DNA from: Seonamhaeicola sp.
Lineage (GTDB): Bacteria > Bacteroidota > Bacteroidia > Flavobacteriales > Flavobacteriaceae
Direction of reading: 5' to 3'
Length of the DNA stretch: 64,000 nt
Assembly (NCBI RefSeq): GCF_028281565.1
Contig: NZ_JANQJQ010000011.1
Span: forward strand, 62,001 to 126,000
The position numbers and the translations under genes are program-made. Shown one piece after another: positions 17,449-25,805 of this stretch; the first letter of the stretch is position 1, and the number at the start of each line of letters is the position of its first letter. The notes below the pieces were generated by a model. That model saw only the letters and a program-made list of their open reading frames with translations. It was not told where the DNA came from and ran no database searches.

Positions 17449-18513
17449 ATGAAACTAAAATCTGTTGTTTTACTATTTTTTTTCGCCACAATTAAACTGG
17501 CATATGCTCAGTCGGCTTTCACGTTTTTTGGCACGGATATAAAACCAGGAACCAAACATCACTTTAAAATCCCTATATCAGATGACAAAGATTCTACCTT
17601 TATCCCCATCACCGTATTTCGTGGTGAAGAAGAAGGCCCTGTTTTAGGTATAACCGCAGGCGTTCATGGTTATGAATACCCTCCTATTCTTGCGGGGCAA
17701 CGATTAATTAAAAGCATTGACCCGAAGACTTTAAAAGGTACGGTCATTTTGGTTCAAATAGCTAATGTAGCTAGCTTTTCTGGTAGGTCACCATTTATAA
17801 ATCCATTAGACGATAAAAATTTAAATAGAACATTCCCGGGAAATAGCGAAGGCACCGTAACCGAAAAAATTGCAAACTTTATTAGCGAGAATGTTATCTC
17901 TAAATCAGACTACTTTTTAGATATGCATGCTGGTGATGCTTCCGAAGATTTAACATCGTATTCTGCCTTTTATAAGAATTCTACTATGCCCGAAGCTTCC
18001 CAAAAAGCAAAGGAAATGGCAGAAGCCTTGCTTTTTGACTATATCATTGTTTTCAAAACAGATGGAAAGGATTACGTAAAAAAAGATAAACCTAGTTTAT
18101 ACTGTTCTGCCGAAGCGTTCAAAAGAGGTATCCCTGCGGTAGATATTGAATGTGGTGGACTGGGTAAATCTGAAAAAGAAAAAGTTCTACAAGTTGAAAA
18201 TGGCGTTCTTAACATGATGAATAAACTCGATATGACAGTAACAAATTCTGAAGTTATTAAGAAAAGTACCTATCAGTTTGTCAGTAACAGAGTATCTCAA
18301 GAAAGTAATCATGATGGTATTTTTTACGCTTCAAAACAATCAGGTGATTACGTTAAACAAGGTATGACATTAGGAGTAATCACAGACTATTTTGGAAATA
18401 CCCTGGAAACTTTGTATGCCAAAGCTAACGGGGTTGTTTTATATATTGTTGGCACTCCACCTATAAATACCGGTGAAACTCTTGTTACCATTGGTGATAT
18501 TGCAGAAAAGTGA
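17449..18513 (+). CDS. Periplasmic M14-like succinylglutamate desuccinylase/aspartoacylase family protein
   Basis: A 354-residue protein with a signal peptide (1-20, ending AYAQS). The zinc carboxypeptidase-type site is complete: H73 and E76 in GVHGYEYP, H160 in LDMHAGD, catalytic E234 in VDIECGG, plus the substrate motif NRTFPG. A C-terminal beta-barrel-like region (about 265-350) contains SGDYVKQGMTLGVIT. Such enzymes cut N-acyl amino acids or C-terminal amide bonds. As the last gene of an operon with an outer-membrane receptor, it could free metal by cutting an imported amino-acid-based ligand. This is inference. Confidence 0.83.
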   Translation: MKLKSVVLLFFFATIKLAYAQSAFTFFGTDIKPGTKHHFKIPISDDKDSTFIPITVFRGEEEGPVLGITAGVHGYEYPPILAGQRLIKSIDPKTLKGTVILVQIANVASFSGRSPFINPLDDKNLNRTFPGNSEGTVTEKIANFISENVISKSDYFLDMHAGDASEDLTSYSAFYKNSTMPEASQKAKEMAEALLFDYIIVFKTDGKDYVKKDKPSLYCSAEAFKRGIPAVDIECGGLGKSEKEKVLQVENGVLNMMNKLDMTVTNSEVIKKSTYQFVSNRVSQESNHDGIFYASKQSGDYVKQGMTLGVITDYFGNTLETLYAKANGVVLYIVGTPPINTGETLVTIGDIAEK

Positions 18514-18647
18514 TGGTCTTAAGTACATTTTATTCCACGCTCATCGCAAATAAAATCTTCCAAAGCATAAATCGTATTTTTTTTTGGTTGAAATCATTGC
18601 TCTCCATTTCAATGATTCCAGACTCGTGATTCTGTAAATCGAAAAAA

Positions 18648-18670
18648 TAAACGCAACTTGGTTGCGTTTA
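18648..18670. promoter_or_regulatory. Zur-type operator, box C
   Basis: A perfect 23-bp inverted repeat: TAAACGCAAC and GTTGCGTTTA around TTG. It is the best of the four sites and lies 70 bp before the carbonic-anhydrase ATG. The right half contains the -33 TTG of that promoter. The rest of the 227-bp spacer holds only a weak hairpin (AATCATTG 18592-18599 with CAATGATT 18610-18617). Confidence 0.78.
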
Positions 18671-18691
18671 GAAAACAATATCTTATATTTA
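18662..18691 (+). promoter_or_regulatory. Putative promoter of the LCIB-type carbonic anhydrase gene
   Basis: TTG (18662-18664), exactly 19 nt, then TATATTTA (18684-18691), one base off TAnnTTTG. The -33 element is inside box C. The spacing is the same as in the merC promoter. Confidence 0.62.
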
Positions 18692-18740
18692 TACAGGACA
18701 TAATTGAATCTAATAATACATTAATCAAAAAATTTATATT

Positions 18741-19460
18741 ATGCTACAAAGAAAATTTGACGAGATTGTTAAAAAAGAATACCCAAATGCCAAGGATGCT
18801 AAGGATACATCCATTCACTATTTAGGAAAAATGCAGTCAGAGCACAACATCGATATTTCTAAAGTGCTTATGGCCACATCCTTATGCTCTGATGATATCA
18901 ACATACCATCTACAACATTCTTCAATGTATTATTTGGCCCATTCATTATGGGAGGACTTGGAGGTATTCCTTTTGTTGGGCAAACTGGTATGACAGCATT
19001 TGCACACCATATTCCAGATGAAGGAAGTGCTTTTATATTCTACGGACCTCATATAGGAATTACTTTAGAAGGGGAACTTGGTAAGATGTACCGACCAAGA
19101 ATGGAAGAAAAAGGAAATTCTTGCGGCGCATTAATGTTGGCATTAAGCCGATTAGGAAATGATAGTTACTCACCTGTCTTGAATGATGACGATTATCAAC
19201 AAATGAAATTAGAGGAAAGCTTACTACCTTATAGAGAAGACATTTTGAATAGCGATAATCCTCAAAAAGCCATTACTGATGCGACCTATAAAATTATCGA
19301 CAAGAAAATTCATGAACACATTAAAACCTGTAAAGACGAATTTCCTGTGGACACTGTAACACTCTTAGGAGGGGTAATTATAAATACAGGCCACGGCATA
19401 GATGATTACTTTGATGCCAGAAACTTTGAAGTCATTGACCTAAAAGCTTATGAAAATTAG
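18741..19460 (+). CDS. LCIB_C_CA-type (beta/theta-like) carbonic anhydrase
   Basis: A 239-residue cytoplasmic protein (no signal peptide) of the family named after the algal limiting-CO2-inducible protein LCIB, whose members are zinc carbonic anhydrases. The signature is intact: TSLCSDDIN (C49, D51), GPFIMGGLGGIPFVGQTG, FAHHIPDEG (H89 or H90), YGPHIGI and NSCGALM (C128), giving the Cys-His-Cys metal set. It would interconvert CO2 and bicarbonate. It sits alone behind box C with a downstream gene 57 bp away. It may be the carbonic anhydrase used when zinc is short, perhaps with another metal. Metal choice cannot be read from sequence. Confidence 0.83.
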   Translation: MLQRKFDEIVKKEYPNAKDAKDTSIHYLGKMQSEHNIDISKVLMATSLCSDDINIPSTTFFNVLFGPFIMGGLGGIPFVGQTGMTAFAHHIPDEGSAFIFYGPHIGITLEGELGKMYRPRMEEKGNSCGALMLALSRLGNDSYSPVLNDDDYQQMKLEESLLPYREDILNSDNPQKAITDATYKIIDKKIHEHIKTCKDEFPVDTVTLLGGVIINTGHGIDDYFDARNFEVIDLKAYEN

Positions 19461-19473
19461 CATTTCCAATAAG

Positions 19474-19501
19474 GATGGTGTGGGTTCATTTCCGCACCAT
19501 C
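19474..19501 (+). other. Intercistronic hairpin
   Basis: Arms GATGGTGTGG (19474-19483) and CCGCACCATC (19492-19501), with one wobble/mismatch and an 8-nt loop, lie between the carbonic anhydrase stop and the next ATG at 19518. There is no T-tract, so RNA stabilising or attenuation is more likely than termination. Confidence 0.45.
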
Positions 19502-19517
19502 TCAATACTATTACATA

Positions 19518-20015
19518 ATGCGAAAATGCCTTTTCCTTTTATGTCCTACCGATTGCTTGGAATCTGTTATTAACAATAGGTTTAAGTACGAGAATTATTT
19601 TTACACATCACTGGGCAATTCTTTTATCTATGATGATGTAACAATAGAATATATAAAGCGAATGGTTAAAACTCATAATATCAGAGACATCTATTTTGTT
19701 CTTTCTACTGATAATCAAATTATTGTGGATGCCTTAGGAAATCAGGATTTTTCCGGTATTGGGAAGCTAAATTATTTTTATAACAACATTACAAAGCACA
19801 AGAAACAGTCTGAAATATTATCGCATAAAGGTAACCCCAAATTTTCGGTACTTTCTCATTATTTGAATATCAAGATAAAAGAATTACAACTGGAACTAAA
19901 CAATTTACTAGAGCATCCCGTTAAAATACAAGGTAAAATTTATGACAGACAAAACGATCTATTTAGAGCTATCTATTCCAATTTAATTTGCTTGGAAAAG
20001 TATCATTTAAATTAA
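19518..20015 (+). CDS. Unrecognised protein resembling a beta-carbonic anhydrase without zinc ligands
   Basis: A 165-residue cytoplasmic protein, 57 bp after the LCIB-type gene. The N-terminal half follows the order of beta-carbonic anhydrase elements: a strand ending CPTDCLE where CxDSR is expected, FYTSLGNS where the RNAGN turn is expected, a TIEYIKRMVKTHNIRDIYFVL helix-strand like the one before the zinc histidine, then STDNQIIVDAL where HxxCGxxxAL should be. The His and second Cys are absent. I do not know this family by name. A regulatory subunit or diverged paralogue of a carbonic anhydrase is possible. Fold assignment is inference from pattern only. Confidence 0.6.
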   Translation: MRKCLFLLCPTDCLESVINNRFKYENYFYTSLGNSFIYDDVTIEYIKRMVKTHNIRDIYFVLSTDNQIIVDALGNQDFSGIGKLNYFYNNITKHKKQSEILSHKGNPKFSVLSHYLNIKIKELQLELNNLLEHPVKIQGKIYDRQNDLFRAIYSNLICLEKYHLN

Positions 20016-20052
20016 TTGTATAAGTAATAGTTTATAATTCACTAATTATTGG

Positions 20053-20100
20053 AACACCTTCAATTAATTTATGGTTGTTGGTTATTGTATTGGAGGTGTT
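20053..20100. terminator. Possible bidirectional terminator
   Basis: AACACCT (20053-20059) pairs with AGGTGTT (20094-20100), and the adjoining CAAT/ATTG also pair, between two convergent genes. A T-run follows about 15 nt later on the plus strand. Weak loop; moderate to low support. Confidence 0.35.
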
Positions 20101-20136
20101 TCTAAATAGATCGTTTTTTCCAAATAAACACTATTA

Positions 20137-22344
20137 CTAGAACTGTTTCACCAATGAAATCTTCGAAATAAACTGTTGCTCCTGAACAGGAGAAAATGCA
20201 TCATTTAAATTAGAGTCATTAAATACCAGGTAAATAAAGGAAAGTGGCATGAACTCCCAGCTTGTCCGTACATTCCACCGCCCTTGCTTATCAAAACTGT
20301 TATACTGATAAAACGTTGACAATTGAACCCTTGGATTCAGAGCAAACCTCGACCCAACTGAAAAGAGGTTTGTAGACAAATTTTGTTGTGCCTGCCCTAT
20401 ATTTTTTAAATCATTATGTTCATAATCAAAGGTCAGAGCAATATGAGGAATCGGCGCTAACCTTCCCGAAGCTTTATAAGTTTGTCTTGTACCATCATAA
20501 AAATCACCAAAGTTATAGCTTCCGCTAACGGACCACTTTTTAGATCTATCGGTATAGTATCTTAATGTAAAACGTGTATAATAGTACTCATCTTGCTCAA
20601 TTTGCAACCCTAAAGGCGCAAAATTAAAATTAATATTTTGCCATGTTGGGGTCAAAGAACATTCAAAGAAACTATTATCCTTAAACCACACGTAAACGGG
20701 AAAAATGTAGAGATTGGCTTGTTGAAACCTTCCGGGGTTTGTTGCATCGTGATTGTAACTGGCAAATACTCCCGGATCCCAACGCCTTATCCAATTTATT
20801 TTCCTGGGCCTCCATATATAATATCCTCCGGGATTATGACTAATTACGTTAGACTGTCTCACAAAGCCCATGGCGGGATTATATTTGGCATCCGTATAAT
20901 CGGTTGACCAAGCGTAATAAAACTTATTACTTCTTCTACCTACAGAAACTCTTCCTGCGAAACCTGTCTCTCTTGTCCCTTCGTCAATTGACGATGTAAA
21001 GAGGTACTTAATATCCCATTGGCTGGTTGGTCTTATTTGTCCATCTACAGTAAGGGTTGTATTATTATTAGATTCCAAACCTAAGTCCTCAGAAGTATTA
21101 TCCAAACGGTGGGTAACCATAAGTCCTATATTGTTTTCTTTACCATAATTTCGCAGATATCTGGCTACTCCAAAATTTGAAGCAGGGGAATTATCCGTCG
21201 CTCCTTGCCTCACCAAAAGGCCGGCAATTGCTTGTTTTTCTGTACGTTGCGTATATCTGGCCCCTACTTCTATTGGAGCCGTCTCGGCATTAAAGCTACC
21301 TTGTAAACCGATACGCCTACTAAAAAAAGGACGAATTGCTGTTTGGCTTCCTCCCGCCCAAATCCCTGAATTCTCGAGAAAAAACTGGCGTTGTTCAGGG
21401 AAAAAGATGTTAAATCGTTCCAGGTTATTTACAGCACGGTCCACATCAGCTTGAGCAAAATCAGTATTAATTGTTAAATCCAGTACGGAGTTTGGGTTTA
21501 CGGCCCATTTTACATCGCCTCCCACTTTAAATTGATCCATGGAACTACTGGTATCATTATCAATATTATCATACTGATACAATGTATAAGGTTCTATACG
21601 AATGTTGGTTGAAGGTGGTGGCAATTCTATGCCGGTAAGTTTAGCCGCATAGGTCATCCTGTATGGTGTAAATGATTGTGGTATGGCCGGAAAAGTAGAT
21701 ACTTCCACGTCACGTCTGGCATACCTTACCATGGTTATTCCCCATGCTACAGGTTCATCAATTTTAGATTTGTTATATCGTAACGTTTTAAAAGGAATTG
21801 CAAATTCTGCCGTATAACCATCTTTTGTTCTGTGTGTACGGACTTTCCAAAGCGTGTTCCATCCCGTATCAAAACTATTGCCATTAAAATTCTGAAAATC
21901 GCGTTGATTTCCATAGGGTGTTGTTTGAAATGCCTGGGCATACTGTTTTAAGTTTTGCGGGTCTAATGCAACACCAAAAAGGTCATTTTCACCCCAGCTA
22001 AAATCTCTTCTGAGATCCTGAACCCTAATACCTTTTATACCCGCAGAATCTCTACAAAATGCTGCGATATATAGGTTTTTTTCATCAAATAAAAACTTAA
22101 CTTCCGTTTGATGTTTAATGGTTCCGCCCTGACGTGGCTCTACCCGAAAAAAATCTGTAACAACTTCAGCTTTGTTCCAATCTTTTTCATCAATCCTGCC
22201 ATCTACTACAATTTTACCATTAGCTTTGTTGACATGTATTACCGGAGGGGTTTCCGGTGGTGGGAAATTAGAATCGGAATTTTGAGCATGGCCAAATCCG
22301 ATAATTAACAATAAAATAATTAAGGTTTTTGGGATGCCATTCAT
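20137..22344 (-). CDS. DUF5916 outer-membrane protein with CBM9-like domain
   Basis: A 735-residue protein: signal peptide 1-20 (GFGHAQ), CBM9-like/DOMON-type beta-sandwich about 37-240 (IVVDGRIDEKDW, EVKFLFDEKNLYIAAF, YTAEFAIPFKTLRY), then a DUF5916 beta-barrel with many amphipathic strands ending ISLVKQF. The barrel includes NPNSVLDLTINTDFAQADVD and FFPEQRQFFLENS, hallmarks of the family. The substrate is unknown. Its promoter overlaps box D, so it may be controlled with the zinc genes and serve as an outer-membrane port or envelope factor in zinc shortage. Confidence 0.85.
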   Translation of the reverse strand: MNGIPKTLIILLLIIGFGHAQNSDSNFPPPETPPVIHVNKANGKIVVDGRIDEKDWNKAEVVTDFFRVEPRQGGTIKHQTEVKFLFDEKNLYIAAFCRDSAGIKGIRVQDLRRDFSWGENDLFGVALDPQNLKQYAQAFQTTPYGNQRDFQNFNGNSFDTGWNTLWKVRTHRTKDGYTAEFAIPFKTLRYNKSKIDEPVAWGITMVRYARRDVEVSTFPAIPQSFTPYRMTYAAKLTGIELPPPSTNIRIEPYTLYQYDNIDNDTSSSMDQFKVGGDVKWAVNPNSVLDLTINTDFAQADVDRAVNNLERFNIFFPEQRQFFLENSGIWAGGSQTAIRPFFSRRIGLQGSFNAETAPIEVGARYTQRTEKQAIAGLLVRQGATDNSPASNFGVARYLRNYGKENNIGLMVTHRLDNTSEDLGLESNNNTTLTVDGQIRPTSQWDIKYLFTSSIDEGTRETGFAGRVSVGRRSNKFYYAWSTDYTDAKYNPAMGFVRQSNVISHNPGGYYIWRPRKINWIRRWDPGVFASYNHDATNPGRFQQANLYIFPVYVWFKDNSFFECSLTPTWQNINFNFAPLGLQIEQDEYYYTRFTLRYYTDRSKKWSVSGSYNFGDFYDGTRQTYKASGRLAPIPHIALTFDYEHNDLKNIGQAQQNLSTNLFSVGSRFALNPRVQLSTFYQYNSFDKQGRWNVRTSWEFMPLSFIYLVFNDSNLNDAFSPVQEQQFISKISLVKQF

Positions 22345-22367
22345 AAAAAACAGACCTTTAATTCATA

Positions 22368-22397
22368 CAAAAATAATGATTTTGCTTACTAATGCAA
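22368..22397 (-). promoter_or_regulatory. Putative promoter of the DUF5916 gene
   Basis: On the minus strand: TTG (22397-22395), exactly 19 nt, then TATTTTTG (22375-22368), a full consensus match. The -33 element is inside box D. Confidence 0.66.
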
Positions 22398-22410
22398 CTA
22401 AGTTGCGTTA
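22390..22410. promoter_or_regulatory. Zur-type operator, box D
   Basis: A 21-bp inverted repeat: TAATGCAAC and GTTGCGTTA around TAA, one mismatch. It sits in the divergent spacer between the DUF5916 and PhoX genes, 40 bp from the PhoX ATG. It overlaps the DUF5916 promoter. Rightward, TATATTTG at 22409-22416 may be the -7 element for PhoX, but no TTG lies at the right distance. Confidence 0.72.
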
Positions 22411-22450
22411 TATTTGCAAGGTATTACATAACAAATTATCCTTTTAGATT

Positions 22451-24121
22451 ATGCCATACAATAGAAGAGAATTTATCTCCTTTTTAGGGAAAGCCGGTTT
22501 AGGAGCATTGACTATACCTCCTTTCCTTATAAGTTGTGGTAACACGGCCACGCCTACTTCAGACAAAAAACTTTCAGATGAACAGTTAAAAAAATTAAAA
22601 GACCTTGTTTTTGAGGGGTTATCGCCTTCAAACCAGGACGATCTGTTACTGGCCAAAGGGCTGGATTACCAAATGGTGATAAAATGGGGCGATAAAATTA
22701 GTGACAAAGACACCTTTGGATTTAACCCCGATTTCACTTGTTTTATTCCTTTAGATGAACGTAACCCTAAAGATGGCTTGTTATGGGTAAACCATGAATA
22801 TGCCAATCCGTTTTTTGTTGCCGATTTTAATAATCATGCTAATCCACCGGAAAAAAGAACCAAAGAACAAGTGGATAAAGAAATATACAACGTTGGTGGA
22901 AGCATTGTAAGAATTAAAGAAGAGCACGGTGTTTGGAAAGTGGTAAATAACGATCCTCATAATCGTCGCATCACAGGACATACTCCCATTCCGTTAAACT
23001 GGGATGCTCCAATTGAAGGGAAAAGTGAAATCATTGGAACAAATAGTAATTGTTCCGGTGGCATTACCCCATGGAATACATTTTTAACCTGCGAGGAAAA
23101 CTATCAGGATGTTTTTGGTGACACTTTGTATGATGAAAATAATGCTGCAACCAGAACACCAAGTATTTGGGGTTGGGAACAATTTTATGATTACCCTCCG
23201 GAACATTATGGCTGGGTTGTAGAAGTGAACCCTAAAGATGGAAAAGCTCAAAAACACATTGCCTTAGGACGTTTTGCCCATGAATGCTGTACCTTATATG
23301 AATTGGAAGACAAACGTGTTGTTGCCTATTCAGGAGACGATAAAAAAGATGAACATCTGTATAAGTTTATTTCCTCTAAACCGGGCTCTTTAAAGGAAGG
23401 GACCCTTTATGTTGCCGATACCATTAATGGGAAATGGCTTGCCTTAGATTGGGAAAATGAGCCTGTTCTCAAAAACAAATTCAAAGATCAAACCGAAGTT
23501 TTGGTAAGAGCTAGAGAAGCCGCAAAACTTTTGGGAGCAACCCCTTTGAATCGACCAGAAGATATTGAAATAGATCCCATTACCGGGAACATTTTTGTGA
23601 CCCTGACCAACAATAAGCCTAAAGGGGACTATCATGGTTCTATTTTAAAAGTAGAGGAAACCGAGGGCAAATTTGACGCCCTAACTTTTAAAGCTTCTAC
23701 TTATTTGGCTGGCGGGAAAAAAAACGGATTCTCCTGTCCCGATAATTTAGCTTTTGATCTATCAGGTAATCTCTGGATGACTTCAGATATGTCCGGCGAT
23801 GCCATGAACAGAAAAGGCAAACCATACATGCCTTTCAAAAATAACAGTTTGTTCGTTATTCCCAGATATGGAAAAGATGCCGGGAAAGTAATTCGGATGG
23901 CTTCAGCACCTCGAGATGCTGAGCTTACAGGCCCCTGGTTTTCACCTGATGGAAAAACCCTGTTTTTAAGTGTACAACATCCAGGGGAACAAACAACTGA
24001 TAAAAATAACCCAACAAGTAAGTGGCCATTTGACAAGGATGGAATTCCAAAACCTGCCGTGGTTGCCATTACCGGTGACTTGATAGAGAAATTGAATAAC
24101 CTGAATCAGATTGAAGTCTAA
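22451..24121 (+). CDS. PhoX-family (DUF839) exported phosphatase
   Basis: A 556-residue protein with a Tat-type signal (RREF at 5-8) ending in a lipobox Cys at 29 (LISC). PhoX features are in order: NCSGGITPWNTFLTCEEN with C201 and the acidic cluster, RFAHECC, YSGDDKKDEHLYKF, RPEDIEIDPITGNIFV, FSCPDNLAFD and TGPWFSPDGKTLFLSVQHP. PhoX enzymes are phosphomonoesterases that use iron and calcium and do not need zinc, unlike PhoA. It heads a unit of zinc genes and has box D upstream, which suggests a zinc-sparing phosphatase. The phosphatase activity is inferred from family; some DUF839 proteins have other roles. Confidence 0.83.
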   Translation: MPYNRREFISFLGKAGLGALTIPPFLISCGNTATPTSDKKLSDEQLKKLKDLVFEGLSPSNQDDLLLAKGLDYQMVIKWGDKISDKDTFGFNPDFTCFIPLDERNPKDGLLWVNHEYANPFFVADFNNHANPPEKRTKEQVDKEIYNVGGSIVRIKEEHGVWKVVNNDPHNRRITGHTPIPLNWDAPIEGKSEIIGTNSNCSGGITPWNTFLTCEENYQDVFGDTLYDENNAATRTPSIWGWEQFYDYPPEHYGWVVEVNPKDGKAQKHIALGRFAHECCTLYELEDKRVVAYSGDDKKDEHLYKFISSKPGSLKEGTLYVADTINGKWLALDWENEPVLKNKFKDQTEVLVRAREAAKLLGATPLNRPEDIEIDPITGNIFVTLTNNKPKGDYHGSILKVEETEGKFDALTFKASTYLAGGKKNGFSCPDNLAFDLSGNLWMTSDMSGDAMNRKGKPYMPFKNNSLFVIPRYGKDAGKVIRMASAPRDAELTGPWFSPDGKTLFLSVQHPGEQTTDKNNPTSKWPFDKDGIPKPAVVAITGDLIEKLNNLNQIEV

Positions 24122-24157
24122 CTTAAATTATAAAACCTTCTTAGAGATTATTTTAAA

Positions 24158-25363
24158 ATGAAAAAACTACCAGTTACTGTATTAAGTGGTTTTCTTGGCG
24201 CAGGAAAAACTACATTGCTTAATCACATATTACACAATAAAGAAGGCTTAAAAGTGGCGGTTATTGTTAATGATATGAGCGAAGTTAATATTGATGCGCA
24301 ATTTATTGAAAATGAAAACACACTTTCCAGAACCGAAGAGAAATTGGTTGAAATGAGTAACGGCTGTATCTGTTGCACCTTACGTGAAGACCTTATGGTA
24401 GAAGTAGAAAAATTAGCGGCCCAAAATAAGTTTGATTATTTGTTAATTGAAAGTACCGGAATAAGTGAACCCATTCCTGTGGCTCAAACCTTTAGTTTTG
24501 AAAGTGAAGATGGCACCATTGATTTAAGTCGTTTTAGTTATGTGGATACCATGGTAACAGTGGTAGATGCCTTCAATTTTTTAAAGGATTTCTCTAGTCC
24601 GGATTATCTGGCAACAAGAGCACTTACCGATATTGAAGGCGATGATAGAACTATTGTTAATTTACTTACGGACCAGATTGAATTTGCCAATGTCATTATT
24701 ATTAATAAAGTTGACCTTGTTTCACAGGATGATTTAGAAGAACTTAAGGCCATCATAAAATCGCTGAATCCTGAAGCTCAAATGATAACCACCTCACAAT
24801 CTGAAGTGGCATTACAAGATGTTATCAACACGGGGTTATTCGACTATGCGAAAGCAGAAGCCTCCGCAGGATGGATAAAAGAGTTGGAAAATGAACATGT
24901 TCCTGAAACGGAAGAATATGGTATTGGGTCCTTTGTTTTTAGAAGTAAAAGGCCGTTTCATCCGGAGCGTTTTCTAAACTATCTCAATCAGGAGTTTCCT
25001 CAAAATATCATTAGAAGTAAAGGACTGTTTTGGTTAGCATCACGGTCAAAACAAGCCCTCATTTGGAGTTCAGCGGGAGGGTCTTGTAAAGCAGACAATG
25101 CCGGAGTTTGGTGGGCGTCCATGCCTTTTTCAGAACGAATTAATTATGCTGCTTTTCTGGACAATCAAAAGCAAATAGAGTCTGGTTGGGATGCTACGTT
25201 CGGAGACAGAAAAATAGAGCTGGTTTTTATTGGTCAGTACATTCAAAAAGAAAAAATGATTGCCCGATTAAACGATTGTTTGCTCACAGATTTAGAGGTA
25301 AGGCTTTGGGAAAAAAACGAATTTTATCAAGAGGACAAATGGCCGATACCGATTTATAGTTAA
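24158..25363 (+). CDS. COG0523 (CobW/ZigA-type) metallochaperone GTPase
   Basis: A 401-residue G3E GTPase: Walker A GFLGAGKT at 11-18, metal motif CICC at 70-73, ESTGISEP (switch/Walker B), guanine motif IINKVDL, and a C-terminal CobW_C domain (about 265-395) with [19 protein letters not shown]0523 proteins under Zur control deliver zinc to client enzymes during shortage; others handle cobalt or nickel. The company of a Zur-type box, FolE and carbonic anhydrase favours zinc. It lies 36 bp after PhoX. The C-terminal His-rich stretch of some relatives is absent. Confidence 0.9.
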   Translation: MKKLPVTVLSGFLGAGKTTLLNHILHNKEGLKVAVIVNDMSEVNIDAQFIENENTLSRTEEKLVEMSNGCICCTLREDLMVEVEKLAAQNKFDYLLIESTGISEPIPVAQTFSFESEDGTIDLSRFSYVDTMVTVVDAFNFLKDFSSPDYLATRALTDIEGDDRTIVNLLTDQIEFANVIIINKVDLVSQDDLEELKAIIKSLNPEAQMITTSQSEVALQDVINTGLFDYAKAEASAGWIKELENEHVPETEEYGIGSFVFRSKRPFHPERFLNYLNQEFPQNIIRSKGLFWLASRSKQALIWSSAGGSCKADNAGVWWASMPFSERINYAAFLDNQKQIESGWDATFGDRKIELVFIGQYIQKEKMIARLNDCLLTDLEVRLWEKNEFYQEDKWPIPIYS

Positions 25364-25429
25364 TGGTGATGTTGGTATCCTATGATAGAAACAAAAAAAG
25401 TAATGAAGTAATGAATTAATAATTAAAAA

Positions 25430-25738
25430 ATGAAAAAAATAATTTTAATAGTATTGGTTTCATTATCAGTGGTATCGTGTAATCGAATAAAACCAGAAGA
25501 AAGAGTATTGTTAAAAGGGGAAGATGATGCTGTATTGGTTATAAATACGCCTAAAGCCAGGTGTCATAAATGTCAAAAAATAATAGAAGAAGGTCTGCAA
25601 GATATAAATGGAGTAAGCCAATCTATTTTAGATTTAAATACCAAAAAAGTTTCTATTGTTTACGCTCCGGAAAATACAACACCTGAAATACTTAGTTCAA
25701 CTGTTGAAAAGTTAACAGAACAGATACCTTGTAAGTAG
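25430..25738 (+). CDS. HMA-domain lipoprotein (periplasmic metal-binding)
   Basis: A 102-residue protein: lipoprotein signal with Cys17 (VVSC), then a heavy-metal-associated ferredoxin-like domain, residues 33-100, with the metal pair C45/C48 (ARCHKCQK) and the strand-helix order expected (NGVSQSILDLNTKKVSIVY). A single C-terminal Cys is present at residue 101. It would hold a soft or borderline metal on the periplasmic side. Placed 67 bp before an ABC ATPase gene, it may act as the external binding component of that transporter, taking the place of a conventional binding protein. That role is inference. Confidence 0.8.
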   Translation: MKKIILIVLVSLSVVSCNRIKPEERVLLKGEDDAVLVINTPKARCHKCQKIIEEGLQDINGVSQSILDLNTKKVSIVYAPENTTPEILSSTVEKLTEQIPCK

Positions 25739-25805
25739 CCCAAATTAGAAGAAATATAAAACTTCTATTTACCAATGTAATTTATAGATTGATATAAGCT
25801 CTAAA

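Noticed and set aside
22425-22432. Rightward PhoX promoter with TTG in box D and -7 element at 22425
   Set aside because: The 19-nt spacing from TTG fits, but the sequence there (TACATAAC) matches TAnnTTTG only at TA; TATATTTG at 22409 is a better -7 but lacks a spaced TTG.
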